This document shows positions 41,100 to 52,312 of a stretch of 64,000 nt of DNA, piece after piece. A model generated the notes under the pieces. The model was not told the DNA's origin and did not search any database. It saw nothing but the letters and a program-made list of their open reading frames with translations. The stretch spans positions 1-64,000 of the forward strand of contig JACSRI010000164.1 of assembly GCA_014879845.1 (NCBI GenBank). The letters are read 5' to 3'. Each line of letters starts with the position of its first letter. The stretch's first letter is position 1. The DNA is from Opitutaceae bacterium. GTDB lineage: Bacteria; Verrucomicrobiota; Verrucomicrobiia; Opitutales; Opitutaceae. The position numbers and the translations under genes were made by a program.

Positions 41100-42580
41100 G
41101 AGGTCTTCAGCGAAAGGGTCGGCGGCGTGTTGAAGAGCGTCGGCGACGTTTCCTCAACAGTGCGCTTCTTGATGAGTATCCAGACGAAGCTGACGACGAA
41201 GGCGATGTGGCCGACGGCGATCATCAAGCCTGCGATCGTGCGAGCGAAGAGCCAGGGCTTGGTCGCGACCATGATCTGGAGGAAGTCCGGATAGTTCTTC
41301 ACGTCGTTCATCTGCATGCCCTGGATCCATCCGCCGATGGACAGCGCCACGACGTAGAGCGTGATGCCGGCGGCGGTGCCCCAGAAATGCACGTTGATGA
41401 GAAACGCGCTGGGCCACTCCTTGCGCAGCAGGCGCGGTAGCATGTAGTAGATGCTGCCGAACATCACCATGGTGAAGAACGAATACATGCCGTGGTGGGC
41501 GTGGCCGACGGTGAAGTGCGTGAAGTGCGTGACGGAGTTGACCGAGCGCAGCGCCATCGCCGAGCCGAGCAGGCTGGCGAGCGTGTAATTCATCGCGCCG
41601 AACACGATGAAGCGCAGCGTCGGGCTGTTCCACACCTGCTGGAAGCTGCCGATGACCGTGAGGTGGTGGTTGATCGCCGTGACGATGACCGGGATCACCA
41701 TCATGAGGCTGGCCACGATGCCGGCCGACTGCACCCAGACCGGGATCGGACCGCCGATGAGGTGGTGCACGCCGGCCCAGTTGTAGAAGAAGGCCAGCGC
41801 CCAGAAGCCGACGACCGAGAGGTGGTAGCTGTGGATCGGCTTACCGAGCACCTTTGGAATGAAGTAGTACGAGGCCGCGATGCCGATGGGCGTGAACCAG
41901 AGGCCGAGCACGTTGTGCGCGAACCACCAGTTCGTCAGCGCCTGGATCACGCCGACGGTCGGTGCAAAAACCAGCATGATCTGCGCGATCGAGTAGAGCC
42001 ACGGGAACCAGAACAGCGCTGCGAGCAGGTACCACTGCGACACATACGTGTGCTCGCCCCGGCGGAAGCGGAAGGTGATGATGCCCCACACGCCGATGAG
42101 CGCGTAGCTCACAAACAGCAGCGGCGTGACGTAACGGGGAAACTCCAGCCACTCGACCGGCTGGCCGTCTCCACGCAGGATGCCGAAGGTGCCGACGATG
42201 ACGGCGAGATTCCAGGCCGCGCCCGAGACGTAGAGGATGCCGGCGTGGCGGAGCAGCGTGCGCGAGAGGCGCGCCATCAGCCAGAAGCTCACGCCGATGC
42301 CGGCATTGGTCGCCCAGCCGTAGATCACGGTATTGAGGTGCGCGGTGCGCACCCGCCCGAAGGTCAGCCACTCCTGGGTGGAGAGGAACTCGGGGTTGTG
42401 CAGCTTCCAGGAGGCGATCAGCGCGAAGATCGTGCCGACGAGCAACCACACGGCGGAGGTGCCGAGGAAGATGAGCGCGAGCACGCGCGTGCTTTCGTCG
42501 ATCTGGTGAAGCTCCGCCCGCTCCTGCGGCATCTTGGTGCGCGGGTCGATGGCGGCGGCGAGACTGGGTGCCGAACTCAT
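41096..42580 (-). CDS. ccoN: cbb3-type cytochrome c oxidase catalytic subunit I
   Basis: 494 residues with about 12 membrane helices. Haem-copper oxidase marks: the haem-b histidine region RTAHLNTVIYGWATNAGIG, the copper/active-site block GVHHLIGGPIPVWVQSAG followed by VTAINHHLTV, and HFTVGHAHHGMYSFFTMVMFG. It reduces O2 to water with high affinity and pumps protons. Its start overlaps ccoS (ATGA). No ccoQ, ccoG, ccoH or ccoI gene is present in the window. Confidence 0.95.
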   Translation of the reverse strand: MSSAPSLAAAIDPRTKMPQERAELHQIDESTRVLALIFLGTSAVWLLVGTIFALIASWKLHNPEFLSTQEWLTFGRVRTAHLNTVIYGWATNAGIGVSFWLMARLSRTLLRHAGILYVSGAAWNLAVIVGTFGILRGDGQPVEWLEFPRYVTPLLFVSYALIGVWGIITFRFRRGEHTYVSQWYLLAALFWFPWLYSIAQIMLVFAPTVGVIQALTNWWFAHNVLGLWFTPIGIAASYYFIPKVLGKPIHSYHLSVVGFWALAFFYNWAGVHHLIGGPIPVWVQSAGIVASLMMVIPVIVTAINHHLTVIGSFQQVWNSPTLRFIVFGAMNYTLASLLGSAMALRSVNSVTHFTHFTVGHAHHGMYSFFTMVMFGSIYYMLPRLLRKEWPSAFLINVHFWGTAAGITLYVVALSIGGWIQGMQMNDVKNYPDFLQIMVATKPWLFARTIAGLMIAVGHIAFVVSFVWILIKKRTVEETSPTLFNTPPTLSLKTS

Positions 42581-42813
42581 GAGTGTTTGCTGGCTGCTGC
42601 TGCGTGTTGGGGACGAGCGGAGGCGCGCGTGGCGCGGCCGGGAAAACGATCGGTGACCACGCCCTCGGGCTCGGTCTCGTCAAAGATGGAGCGGGCCTGC
42701 TGGTCGAGGTCGCGAAACTCCCCGGTCTTCTGCGCCCAGAAAAAGGCGTAGACCGCCGACGCGCTCATCAGGAGCCCGATCAAGGCGAGGAGACCGTAGG
42801 CGAACCATTCCAT
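42577..42813 (-). CDS. ccoS: Small membrane protein, CcoS-like oxidase assembly factor
   Basis: 78 residues: one membrane helix (YGLLALIGLLMSASAVYAFFWA) followed by GEFRDLDQQARSIF, the pattern of CcoS (FixS-like) proteins needed for cbb3 oxidase maturation. It lies directly before ccoN with a 4-bp overlap. Short length makes the family call mainly contextual. Confidence 0.72.
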   Translation of the reverse strand: MEWFAYGLLALIGLLMSASAVYAFFWAQKTGEFRDLDQQARSIFDETEPEGVVTDRFPGRATRASARPQHAAAASKHS

Positions 42814-42870
42814 GGGAGTGCCGGATGACGAATGCCGAGTGACGAGTGGATCAATGCGCCTCGAGACAAT

Positions 42871-43209
42871 CTACTTCTTCGCCTGCGCGTCGCGCACGAC
42901 GAGTTCCATGGCGCGTTCGATGGGGAGCCGGACGGTGCCCTGGGTCTTGTCGATCCACTGATACGAGGTGAGCGCGTGGTCCTCCTTGATGCGCATCTCG
43001 GAGTAGATCTGCGCCCGCTCGGCCGGCGTGTAGAGACGCGCGGCGAGCCGATCCTCTTCGCTCATCTTCACCGGCACGCTGCCGCCGCCCGTGCGTCCGG
43101 GGATGCCCGCGACGTAGAGCACGATCGCGAAGACGAGGAAACAACCGATGATGCCCGCGACCGACAGCCAGAACGCGCGGCTGGAGGGATGGGAGGTGAC
43201 GTCACTCAT
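42871..43209 (-). CDS. Small single-span membrane protein of the act-cco operon
   Basis: 112 residues; no named family recognised with certainty. One membrane helix (about 13-36, FWLSVAGIIGCFLVFAIVLYV) is followed by a soluble tail. The tail has YTPAERAQIYSEMRIKEDHA and, near the C-terminus, YQWIDKTQGTVRLPIERAMEL. The second segment resembles short conserved stretches of small proteins near cytochrome oxidases. It overlaps actF by 8 bp and ends 57 bp before ccoS, so it is part of the operon. Possible accessory or assembly subunit linking complex III and oxidase; inference from position. Confidence 0.7.
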   Translation of the reverse strand: MSDVTSHPSSRAFWLSVAGIIGCFLVFAIVLYVAGIPGRTGGGSVPVKMSEEDRLAARLYTPAERAQIYSEMRIKEDHALTSYQWIDKTQGTVRLPIERAMELVVRDAQAKK

Positions 43210-44446
43210 GGAGGTGCAGGGACTCGACGATGCGGGGATCGCGCACGGGGATGCAGCGCTGCTTGGCGTAGCTGTTGAAGAAGGCCCAGAAGCACACGCC
43301 GCCGATGCCGACGAGCGCGGTCACGTCCCACGGGGTCACGTGGAAGTTGACTGGATCGCCGTGTGCGCCGTCCACCTTGATCGCGGGCAGGATGTTGTAG
43401 AAGAAGTCGAGCAGGATGATCGCGAGGATCCAGGTGCAGATGAAGATCATCGAGCCGTTTTTCTTCTTCAGTGGGTGCTGGAGGAAGAACAGGAACGGCA
43501 GGAGGAAGTGGCCGAAGATGAGGATCAAACCGACGTTCCACCAGTTGCCGGTCTCGCGGATGTTATACCAGAACGTCTCTTCCGGGATGTTCGCGTTCCA
43601 GATCAGGAAATATTGGGAGAAGGTGATGTAGGCCCAGAACACGGTGAAGGCCAACATCAGGTTGCCGAGGTTGAGCAGGTGCGCCTTGCGGAAGATGCCC
43701 GCGAGAATGCCGCGGCTGACCAGGTAGATGCAGAGCAACGTGGTGAGCGCGAGGGCGCCGCGGATGCACGAGGCGAAGAACCACACGCCATACATGGTCG
43801 AGAACCAGTGGTACTCCAGGCTCATGAGCCAGTAGAACGCCGCAAAGGTCAGGCTCAGTGCCGTGGCCGGGATGCCGTAGGCGGCGGTCACGCGATTGGC
43901 GCGCGTATGATCTGCCGATCCGTCGACATCCTGGGCGAACGAGGCCTTGCGCAGCCGGTAGGAGAGCCAGATCCAGACGCCGAAGAAGGCGATCGTGAAT
44001 CCGGTGAACGCGCCGCGGCTGAGAAAGCCCGACTTCTTCGTGTAGAGGATGTCGCCGCCCACCTGCGCGATGTCCGTCCATTTCCAGATGAAGCCCGGGT
44101 GCATCCAGACCAGCACGACGAGGGGCGCGAAGAGCAGCGCGAGCGGAAAGAACACCGCCAGCCAGTGTTCATGCGTGCGGCGGATGATCGTGGACCAGCC
44201 GGCGTCGAAGATGTGGTGGATCTGGACGAGCAGGAGGATGCCGATCGAGAGACCGGTCCAGAAGGTCATGCCGATCAGCCAGGAATAACCGACGCGGGTC
44301 GTGGCCTCGGGCGAGGAGGCCATGAAGGCGCCGACGAGCGTCAGGAGGATGCCGGCCGCGCCGACACCGAGCGGGACGATCGGGTTGACGAGCCGCGGCT
44401 GCTCGGCCGGAGCGTGGGAAACTGTGGCAGCGTGGGAAGCGCTCAT
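43202..44446 (-). CDS. actF: Alternative complex III subunit F, quinol-oxidising membrane subunit
   Basis: 414 residues with about 10 membrane helices (for example LGVGAAGILLTLVGAFMASS and FWTGLSIGILLLVQIHHIF). It is of the NrfD/PsrC-like ActF type and a paralogue of ActC in the same operon. It forms part of the membrane core of alternative complex III, which oxidises quinol and reduces a cytochrome c. It starts 14 bp after actE and overlaps the 112-residue protein downstream. Confidence 0.88.
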   Translation of the reverse strand: MSASHAATVSHAPAEQPRLVNPIVPLGVGAAGILLTLVGAFMASSPEATTRVGYSWLIGMTFWTGLSIGILLLVQIHHIFDAGWSTIIRRTHEHWLAVFFPLALLFAPLVVLVWMHPGFIWKWTDIAQVGGDILYTKKSGFLSRGAFTGFTIAFFGVWIWLSYRLRKASFAQDVDGSADHTRANRVTAAYGIPATALSLTFAAFYWLMSLEYHWFSTMYGVWFFASCIRGALALTTLLCIYLVSRGILAGIFRKAHLLNLGNLMLAFTVFWAYITFSQYFLIWNANIPEETFWYNIRETGNWWNVGLILIFGHFLLPFLFFLQHPLKKKNGSMIFICTWILAIILLDFFYNILPAIKVDGAHGDPVNFHVTPWDVTALVGIGGVCFWAFFNSYAKQRCIPVRDPRIVESLHLHE

Positions 44447-44460
44447 GAACGAAAGGCGGG

Positions 44461-45102
44461 TCAGAGACCGAGCTCCGGGCGGTTGGCGGGCTTGACGTCG
44501 TCGACGGTGCCCTGTTGGGCGCGCTGCAGGGCGCGCAGGTAGGCGACGATCGCCCAGCGGTCCGTCACGGCGAGGCGATCGCCGTAGCCCATCATCGTGT
44601 TCTTGCCGTTGGTGAGGGTGTTGTAGATCTCGCCCTCGGCCATGGTGCGGATGCGGTCGTCGTGATAGGTCGGCGTGGCACCCATGCCGTACTGCTTGGT
44701 GATGCCGTTGCCGTCACCGGTGCGACCGTGGCAAGGCGCGCAGAACATCTCGTAGCGGTTGCGACCGCGGGCGAGAAACTCGTGGGAGACCTCGAGACCC
44801 TCCGGGAAGCCGCGGGCGAACTCACCCGTGGCGGTCTTGCCTCGGAACATGTGGTCGTCGGCGGCCAGATACATCGGGTCGGCCTCGACCGAGCGGCCGC
44901 GCGGCACGACATTGGCGGGGAGCGGACGATCGGTGCGACCGTCGGCGAAGAACCGGCTCTCCTGCTGCGGCTTGTACTTGGCCTGGTGATCCATGTCGGG
45001 AAACACCTCGAGCGGGGGCCGCGTGGAGAGCGAACCGCGGAAGCCGAGCACGGAGAGTGCGGCGACCACGACGAAAAGGAAGGCGAGCCAGACGTAGCGC
45101 AT
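44461..45102 (-). CDS. actE: Alternative complex III subunit E, monoheme cytochrome c
   Basis: 213 residues: N-terminal membrane anchor (VWLAFLFVVVAALSVLGF) then a class I cytochrome c domain with Cys121-Ala-Pro-Cys124-His125 in CAPCHGRTGDGNG. The segment ADDHMFRGKTATGEFARGFP is typical of ActE. It passes electrons out of the complex towards the oxidase. 7 bp downstream of actD. Confidence 0.9.
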   Translation of the reverse strand: MRYVWLAFLFVVVAALSVLGFRGSLSTRPPLEVFPDMDHQAKYKPQQESRFFADGRTDRPLPANVVPRGRSVEADPMYLAADDHMFRGKTATGEFARGFPEGLEVSHEFLARGRNRYEMFCAPCHGRTGDGNGITKQYGMGATPTYHDDRIRTMAEGEIYNTLTNGKNTMMGYGDRLAVTDRWAIVAYLRALQRAQQGTVDDVKPANRPELGL

Positions 45103-45109
45103 GGCGGTG

Positions 45110-45643
45110 TCAGTTCTCCAGATCGCTGATTTCCTTCGCGCCGAGCTTCTGGAAGAGCTTGCGGGCGCCGTCGGGCGTGAACTTCGGATCGCGCGCCTCG
45201 ACCACGATGAGGAACTCGTCGTCGGTCACGCGCTCGATCTTGTCGTACTTGAGCACCGGGTGGTAGTGCATCGGCAGCCGGTTCAGGATGAACATGCCAC
45301 CGATCGTGCCGAACGCGCTCAGCAGGATCGTGAGCTCATACGACACCGGGAAGGCGAACATCGGCGAGAACATCGGCTTGCCACCGACGGCCAGCGGGTA
45401 GTCGAAGGCGTTCATGTACCAGATGCCGAGCATGCCGAGCGTGAAGCCGGTGATGCCGCCCACCAGGGTGAAGCGCGGCACGAGCGAACGCCGCAGCCCC
45501 ATGGCGGCGTCCATGCCGTGGATCGGGAACGGGGTGATCACGTCCCAGTGTTTGTAACCCGCGTCGCGGACCTCCTCGGCGGCGTGCATGACGGCAGCCG
45601 GGGAGTCGAAACGGGCGACGAGGCCGAAGGTGTTGTTCGACAT
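45110..45643 (-). CDS. actD: Alternative complex III subunit D (DUF3341)
   Basis: 177 residues of the DUF3341 family. It opens with FGLVARFDSPAAVMHAAEEVRDAGY and HWDVITPFPIHGMD, then two membrane helices (about 58-80 and 98-122). It has no cofactor motif. It is a small membrane subunit of alternative complex III. It follows actC by 12 bp. Confidence 0.93.
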   Translation of the reverse strand: MSNNTFGLVARFDSPAAVMHAAEEVRDAGYKHWDVITPFPIHGMDAAMGLRRSLVPRFTLVGGITGFTLGMLGIWYMNAFDYPLAVGGKPMFSPMFAFPVSYELTILLSAFGTIGGMFILNRLPMHYHPVLKYDKIERVTDDEFLIVVEARDPKFTPDGARKLFQKLGAKEISDLEN

Positions 45644-45655
45644 GGCGACGAGCGA

Positions 45656-47121
<1,466 letters not shown>

Positions 47122-47122
<1 letters not shown>

Positions 47123-50100
47123 CAGTGGTGTCCTCCGGTGCTGTGGTCAGCCGCGGGCGTGTCGCCGTGGCCGGCTTCCGCGCCGTGCGCGCCGGCGCCA
47201 TGGCCGTCGCCATGGTCGCCGTGCGGGTTCTTGGCGTTGTATTCCACCCGCGAGAGCGGCAGCGCCTGATAGTCGGGCATGTGCTTGTTCGGATTGCGCA
47301 GGCGCGCGAGATAGGTCGTGCGCGGGCGCGTGTTGAGATAACCGAGCAGTTCGTAATCGCGGTCGATCGCCTTGGCCTTCGAGACCGCGCTATTCGCATC
47401 GGAAATATCGCCGAAGACGATGGCCTGGGTCGGGCACACCTGCTGGCAGGCGACCTTGACCGTGCCGTCCGGGATCTTCACGTCGCCGGAGTCGCGGGCC
47501 TTCACCTTCTGCGCGATCTTGGCTTCCTGGATACGCTGCACGCAATACGTGCACTTCTCCATGACGCCGCGCATGCGCACGGTGACGTCCGGGTTCTTCA
47601 CCATCTTGACGAGCTCCGGCATGCCGGACTCGCCGAGCGGTCCCAGGTAAAGCTGGTCGAGCTGGCGCTTGTTGAAATCGAAGAAGTTGAAACGCCGCAC
47701 CTTGTAGGGGCAGTTGTTCGCGCAGTAGCGCGTGCCCACGCAACGGTTGTAGGCCATCACGTTGAGGCCTTCCTCGTCGTGCACGGTCGCGTTGACCGGG
47801 CAGACCGTCTCGCACGGCGCCGTCTCACAATGCACGCAGCCGAGCGGCTGCACCACGACCTGCGGGTCCTCGGGGATGATGGCGTTGTCCGCGCCGCCGA
47901 AGGCTTTGCCGACGGTCTTGTCGTCGGCGTAATAGCGGTCGATGCGGATCCAATGCATCTCACGACCGCGGCGCACCTGGTCGCGACCGACGATCGGGAT
48001 GTTGTTCTCCGACTGGCAGGCGACGACGCAGGCGTTGCAGCCCGTGCAGGTCGTGAGGTCGATGCTCATGCCCCACTGGTGCACGCCGTCGTAGTTCGGG
48101 TGCTCGTAGAGCGAGTTGCCGCGCGGCGTCTCGGACACGCGCTGCTGGAGCGTCCCCTGGTAGTCGCCGTAGACCGGCGGCGTGTGCGACTCCATGCCGA
48201 TCTGCTGCACGAAGTCGGGGTGCTCGGCGTACTCCTCGACGTTGGCCTCGCGCACGAGGGCGCGGCCTTCCATCGACCAGTGCTCCTGGGTGTTGGCGAG
48301 CTGATGCGGCTTCGCATTGGTGTCGATCGTGATCGTGGCACCCTGCGCGGTGAACACACCGTCGCTCGAGCGCGCCGCATAGGCATCGAAACCCATCCCC
48401 TCGCCCACCCGGCCGGTCTTCGAGCGACCGTAGCCCAGCGGGAGCTGGATGGTGTAGTTGGCGAGACCGGGCTGGATGTGGACCGGGCCGGTGACGGTGC
48501 GGCTGCCGATCGTCACCGTCGCGATTTTCGCGACCTCGCGGCCGGCGGTGTACTCGTTCGGGTTCTTGCGAATGATCTGCAGCGTCGAATCCGGCGCCAC
48601 GATGCCGAGTTCGGCGGCGAGGCGCGGGCTCACGATGATGGCGTTGTCCCAGGTGATCTTGGTGATCGGGTCCGGGCACTCCTGCAGCCAGCCGTTGTTG
48701 TTGAAGCGGCCGTCGTCGACCTTGTGGTCGAGGGTGAAGCGCACCTCGAGCTTGTCCCTCGAGGGCACGACCAGCGGCAGGCAGGCCTCGAGTATGCGGC
48801 GGGCGGCGGCATCGTCGAGCGCGCCACGAAACTCCGGATACGCAGTCGTGACGATCACGCCTTCATGGAGGAACTTCTCGAACGCCTTCTGCGCGTCGCC
48901 GCGCGTGAGCGTGGCGATCGTGGCCTGGACCAGGCCATACCCGTCGGTCACTGACTCGCCGAGGATGCGCGCCAGCACCTCGATCTCGGTGAGACCGTGG
49001 AAGAGCGGCTGGATCATCGGCTGCACCGGCACGACGGTGCCGTCGGCCGTGCGGGCGTCGCCCCAGCTCTCGAGGTAATGCGCGGCGGAAAGGTGGTAGC
49101 TGGATACGGCCGAGGTCTCATCCTCGTAGTAACCGAGACGGATCGACTCCGGCACCTTGGCCTGCAACTCGGCCCAGGCGAGGTCGGCGGGCGCGTTGTA
49201 GGCGGGATTGCCCCCGAGCACGACGAGCGTCTGCACCGAGCCGGAACGGATCGCGGCGGCGAGTTCGCCGATGGAGGCGGCGGGCTCGGCGTCGGTCTCG
49301 AGGAGGACGGTGGTGTGACCGCGGTTGCCCAGCGCCTCGTTGATGAGGAGCGCAAGCACGTGGGCCTCGGGCGGCAGGTGGCTGCCGGCGATGACGGCGG
49401 ACTCGCCGCGGGCGGATTTGAGGTCGGCGACACAGGCCTCGATCCATTCCTTCGAGGCAGGCGCGGCGGCCGCGTCCTGGGCAACCCCAGTCACCCCGAG
49501 GGCCGCAGCGATCTGCGCGAGGAAGGCGGTCATCTGGCCGGTGGCCAGGCGGAGGCGGTGGTCGGCCATGCCGCCGGTGAGCGTGAGCGTGCTCTCGACG
49601 GCGTAGAGGCGATTCATCTCCTGGCCGGCCTTGGTCACTCGGCGGCCGGCCGCGAACTCGCGGGCGAAGCCGATGTGGCCGGACTCGGAGCCGATGAAGT
49701 CGGCATCCACCGCAAGGATACGCTTGGCCGTGGCCAGGCGGTAGTGGACCTTGGCGGCGCGCCCGGCGAGGGCCGTGGCGGCGCTCTCGACGTAACCCGC
49801 GTCGCCCGGTTCATACTCGGCCCAGACGGCCTTCGGGAACTTCTTCTTCAGCGCGCGCACCAGGCGCTGGCGCGTGGGCGAGGACGACTGCTCGGCCAGG
49901 AAAGCGAGGCCCGCGCCATAACCATCGGCATGGCGGGCGCCGACCGAGGTGAGCAGGTCCTGGATCTGCGCGAGCGACTGCGCGGCCGTACCACGCTTGT
50001 GCGAGGTGGAGCGGTCGGGATCGTAGAGATCGAGGATGCTGGCCTGGGCGACGAGGTTGGTCGCACCCGCGTAGGACGTGAAGGTCGGGTTGCCCTCGAT

Positions 50101-50469
50101 CTTGGTCGGGCGGCCGGAATGCGTCTCGACCACGAGCGGGATGGCGTCGCGACGGATCGGCATCGCCGTGGCGAAATAGAGCGGCAGCCCGGGGATCGTG
50201 TTCTCCGGCGTCTTCGCGTAGGCGAGGATCTTGGCCTCGGGGCGGCGGCAACCGGTGAGCGTGAGTCCGCCGAAGGCGAACGACGCGGCCATGATCTTGA
50301 AGAAGTGGCGGCGGTCGGTCTCGTTGAGTTCGGAGGCGCCCTCCGGGAACTCGCGGTCGAGATACTCGCGGAACTTCGGGTTGCCGGTCAGCTCGTCGAG
50401 ACTGCGCCAGTAGCGCGGGCCGGTCTTTTCGGCGTGGCTGGGCTCGGGATGGGAGAACGTGCGTTTCAT
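47122..50469 (-). CDS. actB: Alternative complex III subunit B, fused molybdopterin-like and iron-sulfur protein
   Basis: 1115 residues. A Tat-type segment [20 protein letters not shown] lies around residue 52-71. Residues about 75-740 are the molybdopterin-oxidoreductase-like part, which in this family has lost its cofactor. Residues about 800-1025 hold four iron-sulfur cluster motifs: [44 protein letters not shown] and [10 protein letters not shown] with CQQVCPT. The C-terminal tail is His- and Gly-rich. It overlaps actA (ATGA) and actC. The start at 50469 follows actA directly; the frame extends 42 bp into actA. Confidence 0.95.
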
Positions 50470-51119
50470 CGGTGGCAACCGGAGCAGCTCTGCGGCGGTT
50501 TGATCTTCCAATCGTGGACGCGGGCGATCGCCTCCTCGAGGCGGCCCTGGGCGGCGAGGGTCTCGGAATCGAGATTATAGACGTCCTTCGAATCGCGGAT
50601 CCGCAGCTCCGGGTTGCGGTGACAGTCGAGGCACCAGCTCATGCTCTGCGGCTGGTCGTGTTTCACGACCTGCATCTCGTTGACCTTGCCGTGGCACTCC
50701 ACGCAGCTGACGCCGCGGTTCACGTGCACGGCGTGATTGAAGTAGACATAGTCCGGGGCCTTGTGGATGCGGACCCACGGCACAGGCGCGCCGGTCTCGA
50801 AACTCGCACGCACGGGCGCGAGCAGCGGGCTGTCCTTCTTGATGATGCTGTGGCAGGCCATGCACGTGGAGGTCGAGGGCACGTTCGAGTGCTCGGACTT
50901 TTCCACGTTGGTGTGGCAATAGACGCAGTTGATCCCGAGCTGGCCGGCGTGCAGGGCGTGGTCGAACGGCACCGGCTGCGTGGGCGCATACCCGACGCGG
51001 GTGTATTTCGGCGTGACCCAATACGTGACCGCCGCAGTCGCGACTGTGCCCGCCACCGCGAGGAACAGCACGATCTGCAACGGCAACGCGTTGGCCGATT
51101 TGGGAAATATCTTCGACAT
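50466..51119 (-). CDS. actA: Alternative complex III subunit A, pentaheme cytochrome c
   Basis: 217 residues: one N-terminal membrane anchor (LQIVLFLAVAGTVATAAVTY) and five haem-binding CxxCH motifs at Cys65, Cys86, Cys139, Cys163 and Cys212. These match the pentaheme ActA subunit. It faces the periplasm and accepts electrons from the iron-sulfur chain of ActB. First gene of the eleven-gene respiratory operon. Confidence 0.94.
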   Translation of the reverse strand: MSKIFPKSANALPLQIVLFLAVAGTVATAAVTYWVTPKYTRVGYAPTQPVPFDHALHAGQLGINCVYCHTNVEKSEHSNVPSTSTCMACHSIIKKDSPLLAPVRASFETGAPVPWVRIHKAPDYVYFNHAVHVNRGVSCVECHGKVNEMQVVKHDQPQSMSWCLDCHRNPELRIRDSKDVYNLDSETLAAQGRLEEAIARVHDWKIKPPQSCSGCHR

Positions 51120-51589
51120 GGAAGAGGGCGAAAACCGTGCGACGACCCGCGTGGCTCAGCGGCCGGTCCCGAAACAAAAACCCCGGACTCGAAAGGCGAG
51201 ATCAGGGGGGAGAACCGTCAAACGAACTGGGGAGCAGCCGGATGCCACAAGTTTCTCGGATCGATGCGCTTGGTGAGGAAAAATTGTTCGCGAGGAAAGA
51301 AACCGCGATTTCTTGAGGCAATGCTAAAAGCCCGTGCGACCAAGAATTGCACAGGGGCATAAGTGGGCGTCCTGAAAAATGCGTTTCTACTAATGACTTT
51401 CCCTCGCAGAGCGTCTCCGGCGACGGCACCCGATCGGTCGCGCACGCGCGACTCGAGGGTCCGCAATAATTGAACTTGCACGAGGGAGGCGCGGAGGCCT
51501 GGCGTGGGCTGAAGGCCGCCCCACCCGGCAAAAAACGTACGGTGCGCACGAGGCGCGCCCCGCCGCGGGCAGAGACACCTGCGACCACC
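51120..51589. promoter_or_regulatory. Upstream region of the act operon
   Basis: 470 bp with no convincing gene. 51241-51400 is clearly AT-richer than its surroundings and should hold the act promoter. The palindrome AAGAAACCGCGATTTCTT (51297-51314; 6-base arms) is the only structured site. It also contains the 3' end of the ABC ATPase transcript; no strong terminator is visible. Confidence 0.5.
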
Positions 51590-52312
51590 TCAGACGAACA
51601 ACCCGTCGCGCATCGGCATCGTGCGGTCGCACCGCTGCGCGATCTCGGGATTGTGTGTCACGAGGACCACGGCCTGGCCCTTCTCCTTCGCCAGGCGAAG
51701 CAGGAGCGAGAAGACCATGTTCGAATTGGCGACGTCGAGATTGCCGGTCGGCTCGTCCGCGAGGATCAGCGCGGGTTCATTGGCGAGCGAGCGCGCGATG
51801 GCCACGCGCTGTTGTTCGCCGCCGGAAAGCTGCGACGGAAGGCGGCCCGTCTTTTCGCCGAGGCCGACTGCACTCAGCAGCTCCATGGCGCGGTCGCGCA
51901 TCTGCGGCCCGGTGAGGCGCCCGAGCTTGCGCATGGGCAGCATGACATTCTCCGCTGCGGAGAATTCCGGCAGCAGGAAGTGAAACTGGAAGACGAAGCC
52001 GATGTGGTCGGCGCGCAAGGCCGTGCGCTCGTCGTCGGACGCCGAGGACGCCTCCTTGCCCTCGATCACGATGCGCCCGCCGTCGGGGCGGTCGAGCAGG
52101 CCGAGTTGGTAGAGCAGCGTGGACTTGCCGCACCCGGAAGGACCCACGATCGCGGTGACCTCGCCGCGCCGGGCCTCGAAGGTGACGCCGCGCAGCACGT
52201 GCGTGCGCCCCGTGCCTTCGCCCAGGTAACGCTCCAATCCTTCGCAGCGAATGACCACCGTCCCGTTCGACGGCTTCTTCGCGACGGCCTGATTCGTCAC
52301 GTCCGTGCTCAT
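51590..52312 (-). CDS. ABC transporter ATP-binding protein, LolD/MacB type
   Basis: 240 residues with all ATPase motifs: Walker A GPSGCGKST at 57-65, Q-loop in FVFQFHFLLPEF, signature LSGGEQQR, Walker B LILADEPT and the switch His in VTHN. It belongs to the LolD/MacB group that powers lipoprotein release or tripartite efflux. Its start overlaps the permease stop (ATGA). Last gene of a four-gene unit that also encodes an adaptor and a TolC-like channel, so export across both membranes is likely. Confidence 0.93.
   Translation of the reverse strand: MSTDVTNQAVAKKPSNGTVVIRCEGLERYLGEGTGRTHVLRGVTFEARRGEVTAIVGPSGCGKSTLLYQLGLLDRPDGGRIVIEGKEASSASDDERTALRADHIGFVFQFHFLLPEFSAAENVMLPMRKLGRLTGPQMRDRAMELLSAVGLGEKTGRLPSQLSGGEQQRVAIARSLANEPALILADEPTGNLDVANSNMVFSLLLRLAKEKGQAVVLVTHNPEIAQRCDRTMPMRDGLFV

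Noticed and set aside
47125..48954. 609-codon plus-strand frame opposite actB
   Set aside because: No domain or signal; actB on the other strand has intact iron-sulfur motifs. The frame is a GC-skew shadow.
51218..51481. Small minus-strand open frames upstream of the act operon
   Set aside because: No recognisable feature, unstable composition and overlap with the AT-rich promoter area.
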